DNA of 64,000 nt from Bradyrhizobium sp. dw_78 (GCF_018449525.1 NZ_JAAVUS010000015.1:1-64000); one strand, 5' to 3'. Positions 34,834-44,001 are shown, counted from the first letter of the stretch. Notes: a model not told the origin generated them from the letters alone. Numbers and translations: made by a program.

Positions 34834-35946
34834 ATGGGCGGAACGCTTTCGACATCGGCTTTGACTTTAAAGCGGCTGAATGTGCGGGCCGTTGTCGTTC
34901 CGCTTCGACGCCCGGTGATCGCCGGGATCGGCCGGTTCGATCAGTGGCCCTTGGTGCTTGTGGACCTCGAGACCGATGGTGGCGTCGTCGGCCACAGCTA
35001 TATCGCACCATACCGCACCGCAGCCGTCCCCTCGATCGTGGCGGAACTTGCCGACCTTGCCAATACGCTTCATGGACGGTCGGTCGCTCCCTTTGATGCT
35101 TACGAGCGCGATCTGACCGCACTTAACGTAGTCGGCGTTACGGGCGTCTCCATGATCGCGACGGCAGCGATCGACATGGCCGCCTGGGACGCGCTCGCCA
35201 AGCAGGCGGGCCTTTCGCTTGCGGTTCTTCTGGGCGGATCGATCGGTCCGCATCGCGCCTACAACAGTAACGGCCTATGGCGTCACGAGGTTTCGACATT
35301 AGCCAAAGAAGCTACCGATTTGCTTCAAGAGGGTGGCTTCTCGGCGATGAAGTTGCGACTAGGCAATATTCATCTGAAGGATGATTTGGCAGCCATCGCT
35401 GCGGTGCGTGAAGGGGTCGGCTCCGACATCGATCTGATGGTCGATTTCAACCAAGCCCTTGGTCTTGGAGACGCGATCCGGCGTTGCCACGAACTGGATG
35501 AGCAGGGTCTCTACTGGTTCGAGGAGCCGATCGCCTACGATAACCTGCGAGGCTATGTCCAACTGGCCCAGCAAGTGCGCACGCCGCTGCAGATGGGTGA
35601 GAACTACTACGGGCCGCGGGATCTATTCACCTTCCTCTCCGCCGGCGCCATGCACTATGCGATGGCCGATCTCATGCGGATTGGGGGGGTAACAGGCTGG
35701 TTGCGTGCCGCGCATATCGCCTCCGCAGCGGGCATCCAGTTTTCCAACCATCTCTATCCAGAGTTTTCGGCGCATCTCATGCGGGTGACGCCAACTGCGC
35801 ACTGGCTGGAATGGGTTGACTGGGCGACCCCGATCTTGGCGGAGCCGATGCAGCCTGTTGACGGGCAATTAACGCCATCGGCTTCCCCCGGTGCTGGGGT
35901 CAGCTGGAATGAAACGGCGGTCGCAAAATACCTCGTTAGGCCATGA
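34834..35946 (+). CDS. Mandelate racemase homologue (enolase superfamily)
   Basis: 370 residues. From memory of the Pseudomonas putida enzyme, the catalytic half aligns without gaps at an offset of +9. Metal ligands are Asp204, Glu230 and Glu256 (MVDFNQ, FEEP, QMGEN); the His-Asp dyad is His306-Asp279; and Glu326 (TAHWLE) is the electrophilic catalyst. Lys164 is Lys173, but the general base Lys166 is replaced by Arg175 (MKLRLG). A one-sided proton abstraction, such as dehydration or epimerisation of another hydroxy acid, is therefore as plausible as mandelate racemisation. It leads a same-strand cluster with an aldehyde dehydrogenase and a benzoylformate decarboxylase homologue. Confidence 0.88.
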   Translation: MGGTLSTSALTLKRLNVRAVVVPLRRPVIAGIGRFDQWPLVLVDLETDGGVVGHSYIAPYRTAAVPSIVAELADLANTLHGRSVAPFDAYERDLTALNVVGVTGVSMIATAAIDMAAWDALAKQAGLSLAVLLGGSIGPHRAYNSNGLWRHEVSTLAKEATDLLQEGGFSAMKLRLGNIHLKDDLAAIAAVREGVGSDIDLMVDFNQALGLGDAIRRCHELDEQGLYWFEEPIAYDNLRGYVQLAQQVRTPLQMGENYYGPRDLFTFLSAGAMHYAMADLMRIGGVTGWLRAAHIASAAGIQFSNHLYPEFSAHLMRVTPTAHWLEWVDWATPILAEPMQPVDGQLTPSASPGAGVSWNETAVAKYLVRP

Positions 35947-35997
35947 GTTCCGTTGTCTCACCCAACCCAATCTTTACCGCATAAGAGGACCAAAAGC

Positions 35998-37404
35998 ATG
36001 GCCTACCAGACCATAAATCCCGCGACCGGCCAGGTGGTGAAGACCTTCCCGGAAATCTCCGATGCCGAGCTGGAAGCGACGTTGGATCGTGCGCACACCG
36101 TCTATCAGAGCGAGTGGCGTCATCGGTCAATTGCGGAGCGCGCAAAGGTCGTATCGAGAGCAGCCGCGAAGCTCCGTGCGAACGCCGAGCATTACGCGCA
36201 GCTGCTTACACTCGAGATGGGCAAGTTGATCGCGCAGGCCCGCGGAGAGGTCAGCCTGGCTGCCGACATTCTCGACTACTACGCAAAGCGCGCCGAGCGT
36301 TACCTTCAGCCGCAGCCTATCCCGGAAGCGCCTGGATCGATCGTCGAGACGCGGCCGATTGGTGTGATCCTCGGCGTGGAGCCTTGGAACTTCCCCTACT
36401 ATCAGCTCGCCAGGGTCGCAGGACCGCAGCTGATGGTGGGCAATGTCGTCATCATCAAACACGCAAGCAGCGTGCCGCAGTCAGCCGAGGCGTTCGCTGA
36501 TCTCTTCGATGGTGTCGGTGCCCCGGCGGGAATATATGCCAACATCTTCGCCAGCTTCGACCAGGTCGGCCGGCTGATCGACGATCCGCGGGTGCGCGGT
36601 GCCACTGTGACGGGCAGCGAGCGCGCTGGCGCCTCAGTCGCGGAGCGCGCCGGACGCAACCTCAAGAAGTCCGTGATGGAACTCGGCGGCAGCGATGCGC
36701 TCATCGTGCTCGAGGACGCTCCCGTTGAGCCGACCCTCGACAATGCCCTCTGGGGCCGGATGAACAACACCGGACAGAGTTGCGTCGCCTCCAAGCGGAT
36801 CATCGTGGTCGGACGCGAGCGGGCACAGGTATTTCTCGATGGCCTCACCGCCCGCATGGGCGCTCTCAAGGCCGGCGACCCTACGGACGATGCGACCACT
36901 CTGGGGCCGGTGTCATCAGAAAACGCCATGAAGGGCCTGCTGCACCAGATTGAATTGGCAAAGCAGGCCGGCGCGCGCGTGGTTGTGGGCGGTGGGCGTG
37001 TCAACCGCCCCGGCTTCTACGTCGAGGCGACCATCCTGACTGACATTATGAAGGAGAATCCGATCTTCACCCAAGAGCTTTTTGGGCCAGTCATGTCCTT
37101 CTATGCAGTGGAGTCCGAAGAGGAGGCGATCACGCTTGCGAACGCCACTCCCTTTGGCTTGGGAGGATCGGTATTCACCGCGGATCTCGACCGTGGTCGC
37201 CGCGTCGCCGAGCAGATCGATAGTGGCATGGCGTTCGTCAACCACCCGACCTGGACAGCACCCGAGCTGCCGTTCGGAGGGGTGAAGAATTCTGGCTACG
37301 GCCGCGAGCTGTCCGAGCTGGGTTTCGGCGAATTCGTCAACCGCAAGCTCGTGGCCGTTTCGCCCGTCGGGTCGCCCCCGCCCGGCGTCTCTGCCGCTGG
37401 TTGA
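35998..37404 (+). CDS. NAD(P)-dependent aldehyde dehydrogenase of the mandelate-like cluster
   Basis: 468 residues from ATG 35998 (AAGAGGACC precedes it), giving the family start MAYQTINPATGQ. Active-site residues are all present: Asn in EPWNFPYY, Glu in MELGGSDALIV, Cys in NNTGQSCVASKR, and QELFGPVMS. It most resembles the succinate-semialdehyde-type subgroup. In the mandelate pathway the corresponding enzyme oxidises benzaldehyde to benzoate, and its place between the racemase and decarboxylase homologues suggests it removes the aldehyde made by the decarboxylase. The gap to the next gene is 29 bp. Confidence 0.93.
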   Translation: MAYQTINPATGQVVKTFPEISDAELEATLDRAHTVYQSEWRHRSIAERAKVVSRAAAKLRANAEHYAQLLTLEMGKLIAQARGEVSLAADILDYYAKRAERYLQPQPIPEAPGSIVETRPIGVILGVEPWNFPYYQLARVAGPQLMVGNVVIIKHASSVPQSAEAFADLFDGVGAPAGIYANIFASFDQVGRLIDDPRVRGATVTGSERAGASVAERAGRNLKKSVMELGGSDALIVLEDAPVEPTLDNALWGRMNNTGQSCVASKRIIVVGRERAQVFLDGLTARMGALKAGDPTDDATTLGPVSSENAMKGLLHQIELAKQAGARVVVGGGRVNRPGFYVEATILTDIMKENPIFTQELFGPVMSFYAVESEEEAITLANATPFGLGGSVFTADLDRGRRVAEQIDSGMAFVNHPTWTAPELPFGGVKNSGYGRELSELGFGEFVNRKLVAVSPVGSPPPGVSAAG

Positions 37405-37433
37405 TTTCGCACCGTCACATTTCGGAGGCCGCC

Positions 37434-39029
37434 ATGAGAACCGTGAGAGAAGCCTTTTTCGAAGTCGCGCGTCAGCTCCGGCTCACGACGATGTTCGGTA
37501 ATCCGGGGTCGACCGAGGAGACCTTACTGGCCAACTTCCCGGAGGACTTTCGTTACGTCCTGGCACTGCAGGAGGCTCCGGCCGTGGCAATGGCTGACGC
37601 TTACGCTCAGCGCACAGGACACGCTGCTTTGGTCAACCTGCATACGGCAGCGGGAATGGGCAATGCGTTGGGCAATATCGAAAGCGCCTGGTACAACCGT
37701 GCTCCCCTGATCATCACGGCCGGTCAACAGACCCGCGAGATGCTGCTTTTGGAGCCATATCTAGCAAATAAAGAGCCGCTGGAGATCCCGAAGCCGTTCG
37801 TGAAATGGGCCTACGAACCCGCGAGGCCCGAGGACGTGCCCGGCGCGCTAATGCGGGCCTACGCGATGGCGGTGCAGCCGCCGATGGGTCCCGTTTTCCT
37901 TTCTATCCCCATGGATGACGTGGACAAGCCCTGTCCGAAGCTCCCGCCGATCCGCAAGGTTAGCCGTGGTCTAGGCGCCGATCCGCATTGTCTCAAGGAG
38001 CTGGCCGAGGTGCTCAGCGCGGCCAGCTCACCCGTTCTCGTCATCGGTGGTGCGGTAGACCAGTCCCACGGTTGGGACGCAGGCGTGCGTCTCGCCGAGC
38101 GGCTGCGCTGCAAGGTCTATGCAGCGCCCGGCGAGGGACGGCCCGGCTTCCCTGAGACCCACCCGCTTTTCCAGGGCGGACTCAAGAGCGCGATTGGGCC
38201 GGCGTGCGAGCAACTCGCTGGACATGACGTCATTCTGGTAATCGGAGCGCCCGTGTTCCGCTACTATCCGTACGTGGCTGGAGACTATATCCCAGAGGGC
38301 TCGCGCCTCTTCCACATCACGGATGATCCCAATGAAGCGGGCCGCGCTCCGGTTGGCGACAGCATCCTGGCCGATCCGGGACGAACGTGCTCAGTCTTGG
38401 CGGAACTCATTCCTCAGACGACACGGGAAGCGCCGGCACAGCTGCCCGCCCTAGCAGAGCCGGACACCCACTCGGGAATCACCGCCGACCAGCTCTACTA
38501 TTCGATCAATCAGGTACGTCCAGATCACTGCGTCATCGTGCAGGAGTCGATGTCGACATTGAAGTTGCTGCGTCAACGACTGCCGACAAGCCGCTCGCAG
38601 TCCTTCTTCTCTATGTCGAGCGGCGTGCTTGGGTACGGCCTGCCAGCGGCGATCGGCGTCGCCCTGGCAGAACGCGACGAAGGAACGGATCGCAAAGTCA
38701 TCGCGATCGTCGGTGACGGAGCAGCGAATTACGTGATCCAGGCGCTCTGGACCGCGGCGCAGCACAAGCTTGACATCCTGTTCGTCGTACCGCGCAACGG
38801 TGCCTATAATATCCTGAAGTCGTTTGCGAATTTGCTGCACACGCCAGGAGTTCCGGGCCTCGATCTGCCCGGACTCGACTTTCTCGCGCTAGCGGCCGGA
38901 TACGGTGTGCCCAGCGAGCGGATCACCGAGCTCGCCGCTTTGGATGGCGCGCTGCGCCGCGGCGTTGCGATGGTCGGGCCGCACCTCATCGAAGTCGCGG
39001 TCGATGCGACCGTTCCCTCGCTCATCTAG
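37434..39029 (+). CDS. mdlC: Benzoylformate decarboxylase homologue, ThDP-dependent
   Basis: 531 residues from ATG 37434 (GGAGG upstream). Ser26, Glu47 and His70 (FGNPGS, ALQEA, NLHTAAG) have the same numbers as in the P. putida enzyme. The ThDP/Mg motif is GDGAANY followed by RNG. However, the position of catalytic His281 is Tyr278 here (RYYPY instead of RYHQY). Known changes of that histidine to aromatics leave partial activity, so decarboxylation of a 2-oxo acid to an aldehyde is still expected, perhaps with a different substrate. Gene order with the racemase homologue and aldehyde dehydrogenase supports a 2-hydroxy/2-oxo acid route. Confidence 0.88.
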   Translation: MRTVREAFFEVARQLRLTTMFGNPGSTEETLLANFPEDFRYVLALQEAPAVAMADAYAQRTGHAALVNLHTAAGMGNALGNIESAWYNRAPLIITAGQQTREMLLLEPYLANKEPLEIPKPFVKWAYEPARPEDVPGALMRAYAMAVQPPMGPVFLSIPMDDVDKPCPKLPPIRKVSRGLGADPHCLKELAEVLSAASSPVLVIGGAVDQSHGWDAGVRLAERLRCKVYAAPGEGRPGFPETHPLFQGGLKSAIGPACEQLAGHDVILVIGAPVFRYYPYVAGDYIPEGSRLFHITDDPNEAGRAPVGDSILADPGRTCSVLAELIPQTTREAPAQLPALAEPDTHSGITADQLYYSINQVRPDHCVIVQESMSTLKLLRQRLPTSRSQSFFSMSSGVLGYGLPAAIGVALAERDEGTDRKVIAIVGDGAANYVIQALWTAAQHKLDILFVVPRNGAYNILKSFANLLHTPGVPGLDLPGLDFLALAAGYGVPSERITELAALDGALRRGVAMVGPHLIEVAVDATVPSLI

Positions 39030-39073
39030 TCATCCGCAACAGAATCAATGCCCCATTCAAGGTGATAAAAGCC

Positions 39074-39508
39074 ATGAGCCAAGTTCCCCTCACCCAAGAT
39101 CGTCGGCAGTTAACGTATGCAGGTGCGGTGGTCGCGATCGAAGCGGCCGTCGTAAAGTCGCGCGAGCTGGGCGCGCCGGAATGTATCGCGGTTGTCGATG
39201 CCGGGGGCAACCTCTTGGCCTACGCGCGAGTCGAAGGTGCGGCGGTGCTTGCGTTGAAGCCGTCGATCGCCAAGGCGCAAACTTCTGCGGCTCTCGGAGC
39301 GCCAAGCGGCGGCATTCCATTCGAGTTCGGTATCAATCTGACCACCGCCAGCGACGGCGGAATCACCAACCTCGGAGGGGGATTGCCTATTATCGTGGAT
39401 GGTCAGGTGCTCGGTGCTATCGGCGTCGGCTCAGGGACAACCGAGCAGGACATAGCGGTCGCCACCGCTGGACAGGCCGCCATCCTCGCCGCACTTCGAT
39501 CCGCCTGA
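39074..39508 (+). CDS. GlcG/HbpS-type heme-binding family protein
   Basis: 144 residues from ATG 39074. LTYAGAVVAIEAAVVKSREL, VVDAGGNLLAYARVEGA and DGQVLGAIGVGSGTTEQDIA are the conserved blocks of the GlcG/HbpS family (about 140 residues), small proteins often encoded beside hydroxy-acid or diol oxidation genes; some bind heme. It has no signal peptide. It follows the decarboxylase gene by 44 bp and is probably in the same transcript. Its role in the cluster is unknown. Confidence 0.88.
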   Translation: MSQVPLTQDRRQLTYAGAVVAIEAAVVKSRELGAPECIAVVDAGGNLLAYARVEGAAVLALKPSIAKAQTSAALGAPSGGIPFEFGINLTTASDGGITNLGGGLPIIVDGQVLGAIGVGSGTTEQDIAVATAGQAAILAALRSA

Positions 39509-39546
39509 TCAACATCACCGCGCACGCAGCCGCGGCGGAGACTTCG

Positions 39547-40725
39547 ATGAAACACTTCTCATCCGTGTTTGCTCTTACCCTCGCGGTGAGCGGCTACGCC
39601 TCGTCGCCAAGTATTGGAGCCGTCATGACCACCCCTCAATCCCTCCCGTCAGATGCCGTCATCGGCCACATCGAACAGGTAGCCAGCTTTCACGACGCCA
39701 TGCCGACTGGCGTGACCGTCTCGGCCAAGGGCCGCATATTCATCAACTATCCTCAGTGGGGGGATAACGCGCATTTCACTGTGGCCGAGCTAAAGAACGG
39801 CAAGGCCGTCGCTTACCCCGATCAAGCAATCAACACGTTCGATCCCAACCGTGCGGGAGCCACCCTGATCAGCGTGCAGAGTGTGGTGATGGACCCTATC
39901 GATCGCTTGTGGATACTCGATACTGCGGCGCCAGGGTTCTCTGAGCCGAAAGATGGGGGCGCCAAGCTCGTTGCGGTGGATCTGGCGACCGACAAAGTGG
40001 TCAAGACCATCGTGTTGCCTGCGAGCGTCGTCCTGAAGACGACATATGTGAACGACGTCCGCTTCGATCTTCGGAAGGGCAAGGCGGGCGTAGCCTATAT
40101 CACGGACTCCTCCATCAGCGGTCCCGGCGGAATCATTGTCGTGGATCTCGCCAGCGGCGAAGCTTGGCGCAAACTGACCGGGCACGCGTCGACTTCGCCG
40201 GACCCCAACTTCGTGCCCGTTGTCGAAGGTGAGCGGCTGGCCGTCCGCAAGGTGGGCAAGCCGCCAGCGCCCTTCAACGTCGCTTCTGACGGGATCGCTT
40301 TGTCTCCTGATGGCGCAACGCTCTATTACTGCCCCTTGTCGAGCCGGCATCTCTTCTCAGTCCCCACGGCGCTGCTTCTCGACCGTAGCGCCAACGACGA
40401 AGCCGTGTCGCTTGCGGTGAAAGATCTTGGCGAAAAGGGCGCGTCAGATGGCCTAGAGGCGGACACCAAGGGTCGAGTCTACGCCGGCGACTACGAGCGC
40501 AACAGCATTCGCCAGCGGCAAGTGGATGGCGAATGGGTCACCATAGCACACGATCCACGCATCCTGTGGCCGGATACCCTGTCGGTTGGCCCGGACGGCT
40601 ATCTTTATTTCACCTCCAACCAATTGCAGCGCCAGGCTCAATTTCACGAAGGTAAAGACCTCCGGGTGAAGCCGTATTCGCTCTTCCGAGTGAAGATCGA
40701 TGCGGGGCCGGTTTCGTTGAAGTAA
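39547..40725 (+). CDS. Yellow/major royal jelly-like exported protein
   Basis: 392 residues from ATG 39547, with GGAGA upstream. A signal peptide (SSVFALTLAVSGYASS) sends it to the periplasm. Propeller blocks are complete: VQSVVMDPIDRLWILDTAAP, YVNDVRFDLRKGKAGVAYIT, GIALSPDGATLYYCPLSSRH, and DTLSVGPDGYLYFTSNQLQR near the C-terminus. It is homologous to the frameshifted gene at 32-33 kb. Related bacterial proteins are annotated as L-dopachrome tautomerase-related or lactonase-like. Last gene of the mandelate-like run, 38 bp after the GlcG-like gene. Confidence 0.87.
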   Translation: MKHFSSVFALTLAVSGYASSPSIGAVMTTPQSLPSDAVIGHIEQVASFHDAMPTGVTVSAKGRIFINYPQWGDNAHFTVAELKNGKAVAYPDQAINTFDPNRAGATLISVQSVVMDPIDRLWILDTAAPGFSEPKDGGAKLVAVDLATDKVVKTIVLPASVVLKTTYVNDVRFDLRKGKAGVAYITDSSISGPGGIIVVDLASGEAWRKLTGHASTSPDPNFVPVVEGERLAVRKVGKPPAPFNVASDGIALSPDGATLYYCPLSSRHLFSVPTALLLDRSANDEAVSLAVKDLGEKGASDGLEADTKGRVYAGDYERNSIRQRQVDGEWVTIAHDPRILWPDTLSVGPDGYLYFTSNQLQRQAQFHEGKDLRVKPYSLFRVKIDAGPVSLK

Positions 40726-40734
40726 CCGCCGTGG

Positions 40735-41095
40735 TGCTTTCGCCAACCCGTTCGATTTCAAGCGCAGGCGGAATCATCGGTCAAGCCGTTATGGTGGAGC
40801 TGCTCCTCGATCCGAACCATGTTGTAGGCACACGAGACGATGAAGAAATTCGCCGGCGAGGATCTGCGTCATCGCCAGCTCGGCGAACTTATCCGTACCC
40901 ATACCCTCGACCAGCGTCTCACTACCGAGCTCGGACCTCGTCATGCCCGGGCAGATCAGACCGACGGAGATATTTGCAGGAACCTCCTCGCGAAGCGCGA
41001 CAGTCATAGCCAGCCAATCTCCTGAAAGTTGGCCACGCCGTGACGGTGTACAACAGGGCGCCCGGAGCGGCTGCGGCTCTTGTCACGCAAGGCGC
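40735..41095 (-). pseudogene. Short-chain dehydrogenase, degenerate C-terminal half
   Basis: Minus-strand pieces in several frames read VTRAAAAPGALLYTVT (the region before the catalytic Tyr), then MTVALREEVPANISVGLICP and GMTRSELGSETLVEGMG, then FIVSCAYNMVRIEEQLHHNG. These are consecutive parts of one SDR, joined by at least two frameshifts, and the N-terminal half is missing. It is the third decayed oxidoreductase of this block. Confidence 0.72.
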
Positions 41096-41354
41096 CAAGC
41101 AGGCTCTGACGTCGAGGGAACCCTGGCCGTTGATGCGGTCGAGCAGCGGTCCAAAATGCCGACGGGTGCGCTGACCAATGTCTGGCCCACGGCTCGAATT
41201 TATGTGGAGTCAGACGTGGAAGAAACATCAAAAAATCAAAATTAATTAGCAAAATCAATTACCTTTGGCAGCCACCCCTTCCGCCAATATAAATTTGCTT
41301 TGGAACTCCGGTGATTTCCGGCGTGCAAAGACCAATGCAGGTCGGATTGTACGC

Positions 41355-41417
41355 ATGAGCACGTACGTCACGCGCAGAGGCAATTCCTACGTTTTCCAGC
41401 GTCGTCCACGGACCTGA
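41355..41417 (+). pseudogene. Tyrosine recombinase (integrase), N-terminal remnant
   Basis: ATG 41355 begins MSTYVTRRGNSYVFQRRPRT, then a stop. The pattern of a short basic peptide with an aromatic-rich xYVFQRR end matches the first strand of many phage-type integrases in alphaproteobacteria. Nothing of the catalytic domain follows. It hints at a past integration here. The match is short. Confidence 0.4.
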
Positions 41418-41481
41418 CGGGACGGTGATCTGGACGGCCGCCGGGCAATATTTTCAAGAGCGACGATAGGCATTCCCCAAC

Positions 41482-42789
41482 CTAACGGCTGGTGTGATCC
41501 GCCCCACCCACTTCCTTGATGAAGGCGAGCAGAAGCGTGCTGAGCCGAACCGGCTGCTCCTGTTGGATCCAGTGACCGGCGCCGTCGATCAGCTCGATGC
41601 CACCCATCCTCGTCGCCGCCTTCGTCCTCATAAAATCGACCGCGCCCGGCGCCGAATAGGTACCCCAATCGCTCTTCCCGCCAATGAAGAGCGACGGGAC
41701 ATCGATCGTCTTGCCCGAAAACAGCCGCAACTCAGCGTTCAGGTCAGGATCGGAATAGACGCGATAAGTCTGCAGGGCGCCTTGAAACCCAGTGCGGCCA
41801 TACTCCTCCGTGTACACTCCAAGTTCCGGCTCGGTGAGCCATTTGCAGGCCTGGACCTCGGCGGCGGAAGGTTGGAATGGAGCGACGGTCTGGGGCATCG
41901 TCTTGCCGAGATCCATCACGTAATAGGTGGGCATTTGTGCAAGTTCTATGGCGGTTCGCGCCTTCAACGGATGCGGCTTATTTCCCGGCCAGTCAGCGCT
42001 CTTGACGTAGAAAAATGCACGAAGAAACGCGTGTAAACCTTGAGGGGGGTGCCACATGTCATCGTTCGCCTCCCGTGTGCTCAAGTATTGTTGATAAGAC
42101 ACTCTGGGCGGATCGAGCGCCGCCAGCGCGGCCGCTAATTTTTGATTTTCATTGTTCGGTTGAACCGACGATGGCTCGCTTTCCGCGGTGTTGAACGGAA
42201 GCGCCGGCGGACCGGGGAACGGTGCGCTCATCAGCACCACCGAGGGAAAGACGTCAGGTCGGGCTAGCGCACAATAGGCCGCCACGGGCGAGCCAAAGTC
42301 GTGCCCGACGAGCATCGCCGTACGCCGATACCCCAACGCCGAAACCAACCCGAGGGCGTCGCGCGTCATATTCAAGAGGCTGAAAGGCTCTAGCCGGGCG
42401 TCATAGCCGTTCATCCAACCGGTGGTGCGGCCAAAACCCCGCTGGTCGGGCGCCACGACATGGTACCCGGCGTCAGCCAGAATTGGGATCAGGTGTCGCC
42501 AGCCGTAAGCCAAATCCGGAAAGCCGTGCAGCAGCAGCGCGAGTGGCCGGCCAGGGCTTTCGTAACCGGCCTCGAGAATATGGACATCGAGGCCGTTGAC
42601 CCCATGAATCATGCGCGAGCGGACACCGTTGGGAAGCGTTCCCTCGCCATATGTTGATGTGGTCAAATCAGTTCCTCCTATGGGGTTTGCGCGGGCCGCT
42701 CGAAGTGAAGCCGCAACCAGGCTGACGGCGCCCATCGCCAAGACGGCTCGTCGGGACGCCGATGGCTTGAAACTAATTGGATGGCTCAT
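41482..42789 (-). CDS. Epoxide-hydrolase-like alpha/beta hydrolase, Tat-exported
   Basis: 435 residues from ATG 42789. The N-terminus SRRAVLAMGAVSLVAASL with ARA-N cleavage site is a twin-arginine signal, so the protein is exported folded. The core has the oxyanion motif LLHGFPD, the nucleophile elbow GHDFGSP (Asp nucleophile, as in epoxide hydrolases and haloalkane dehalogenases) and the histidine in GAGHWIQQEQP. It would open epoxides or dehalogenate in the periplasm. It is divergent from a TetR gene whose promoter carries a large palindrome, the likely point of control. Confidence 0.88.
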   Translation of the reverse strand: MSHPISFKPSASRRAVLAMGAVSLVAASLRAARANPIGGTDLTTSTYGEGTLPNGVRSRMIHGVNGLDVHILEAGYESPGRPLALLLHGFPDLAYGWRHLIPILADAGYHVVAPDQRGFGRTTGWMNGYDARLEPFSLLNMTRDALGLVSALGYRRTAMLVGHDFGSPVAAYCALARPDVFPSVVLMSAPFPGPPALPFNTAESEPSSVQPNNENQKLAAALAALDPPRVSYQQYLSTREANDDMWHPPQGLHAFLRAFFYVKSADWPGNKPHPLKARTAIELAQMPTYYVMDLGKTMPQTVAPFQPSAAEVQACKWLTEPELGVYTEEYGRTGFQGALQTYRVYSDPDLNAELRLFSGKTIDVPSLFIGGKSDWGTYSAPGAVDFMRTKAATRMGGIELIDGAGHWIQQEQPVRLSTLLLAFIKEVGGADHTSR

Positions 42790-43038
42790 GACGAAACGCA
42801 CCGTCCGCGTGTAAGCGCTCTCTTCAGTTTCAGCGACAACGCACGCGACGAACAATTCACACGGCGGCCAAGCAATCGAGGACGATCAGCCCCGAAACGA
42901 AGACGCTCGGCATAGGGTGAACGAGGAAACCCGCGTGCTTCGTCTCTGCTTATTCCTGCCGCGATCTGGGTAGGCTGCGCATCACCGAACGAACCTTCTT
43001 GGCTTAGGATTTGGTAAAGGAGCATCGCCGGACTCCTG

Positions 43039-43073
43039 CTATGGCGATCACCATAGTATGGTGATCGCCATAG
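43039..43073. promoter_or_regulatory. 35-bp perfect palindrome, TetR operator candidate
   Basis: CTATGGCGATCACCATA (43039-43055) is mirrored exactly by TATGGTGATCGCCATAG (43057-43073) around one central base. It ends 32 bp before the TetR start at 43106 and probably covers that promoter. It lies about 250 bp from the divergent hydrolase start. Confidence 0.8.
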
Positions 43074-43105
43074 CGACGTCAAGCGAAACGTGTTATGTTC
43101 ACGGC

Positions 43106-43687
43106 ATGCCACGTAAGACTGACGCTCGCGCTCGCGCGATTGCCACCGCCGAACGACTGTTTCGCATCCAAGGCTATACTGCGACTGGATTGACCCAGAT
43201 CCTTGAAGAAAGCGGTGCGCCTAAAGGATCGTTCTACTTTCACTTTCCACGCGGCAAGGCACAGCTCGCAGAGGAAGCGATCGAACATTACGTAGCGGGT
43301 AGGATTGCCGTATTGCGGAATATCTCGGCGAATACGACGGGTGATGCTCTGAATTTCGTTCATCAGATTTTCGGCACATTCGCGGCCGAAATGGTCGCCT
43401 CTGATTTCCAGTATGGATGTCTAATGCAAAATCTGGCGAATGAGCTGCCCGCGCTCGACGCTGAATTGACCAAACGGGTAGCGCGCGGATTTGTTGATTC
43501 GACCGAGATTGTTGCGGAGCATTTTAGGGGGTGCGGTTTCGCTCCTGCGCGCGCATCCTCTACCGCAGCCGCATTGGTAGCCGCCCTCGAAGGCGCGCGA
43601 ACGATCGCCCGCCTCGAACGCACGCCGGCTATATTCGAGGCGCTGGCGGATGTTAGTGTCCAGAGGTGGGCTACCCCCGAGGGGTGA
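43106..43687 (+). CDS. TetR-family transcriptional regulator
   Basis: 193 residues from ATG 43106; the in-frame upstream extension would begin inside the palindrome. Helix-turn-helix RARAIATAERLFRIQGYTAT with LTQILEESGAPKGSFYFHFP at residues ~8-55, then a C-terminal domain with FQYGCLMQNLANELPALDAE and a helix near the end. The Gly-Cys-Leu element and overall form resemble the LmrA/YxaF-like TetR subgroup. It probably represses itself, and possibly the divergent hydrolase, through the 35-bp palindrome. Confidence 0.92.
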   Translation: MPRKTDARARAIATAERLFRIQGYTATGLTQILEESGAPKGSFYFHFPRGKAQLAEEAIEHYVAGRIAVLRNISANTTGDALNFVHQIFGTFAAEMVASDFQYGCLMQNLANELPALDAELTKRVARGFVDSTEIVAEHFRGCGFAPARASSTAAALVAALEGARTIARLERTPAIFEALADVSVQRWATPEG

Positions 43688-43785
43688 TCCGGGTCCAATG
43701 CTCTCGCTCGGGCGTGGAAAGTCGATCCGGACGCTGTAGCGATAGGGAAAGCCCGGTGAGCCGATGGTGGAGCGCACACCTCGTC

Positions 43786-44001
43786 TCATATCCAGCTATT
43801 CATTGCCCATTCAAGTTTTTTCAAGTTCCGGTCTTGGGCTTTAGCTGCCGTGCCGTTTCCATAAAAAAGATGCCAGCCAAAGTAGCTACCCAACGCAATC
43901 GCCAAAGCAGGAACCAGTAGCTTCCAACTATATCGGAGAGCTGGCATGTAAGCTTGGGGCAAACGCGTCTTCTCTGAATCCGGAATTGCGATAGGAAACA
44001 T
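43786..44001 (-). CDS. Small membrane protein, hypothetical
   Basis: 71 codons from ATG 44001. One membrane span (WKLLVPALAIALGSYFGWHL) followed by a short basic tail. No family recognised, and the ribosome site is weak. The clear hydrophobic segment and its position in a run of small genes make it plausible. Confidence 0.4.
   Translation of the reverse strand: MFPIAIPDSEKTRLPQAYMPALRYSWKLLVPALAIALGSYFGWHLFYGNGTAAKAQDRNLKKLEWAMNSWI

Noticed and set aside
38905..39546. Long upstream extension of the Yellow-like frame
   Set aside because: It overlaps the decarboxylase and GlcG-like genes in another frame; the ATG at 39547 with ribosome site and signal peptide is the real start.
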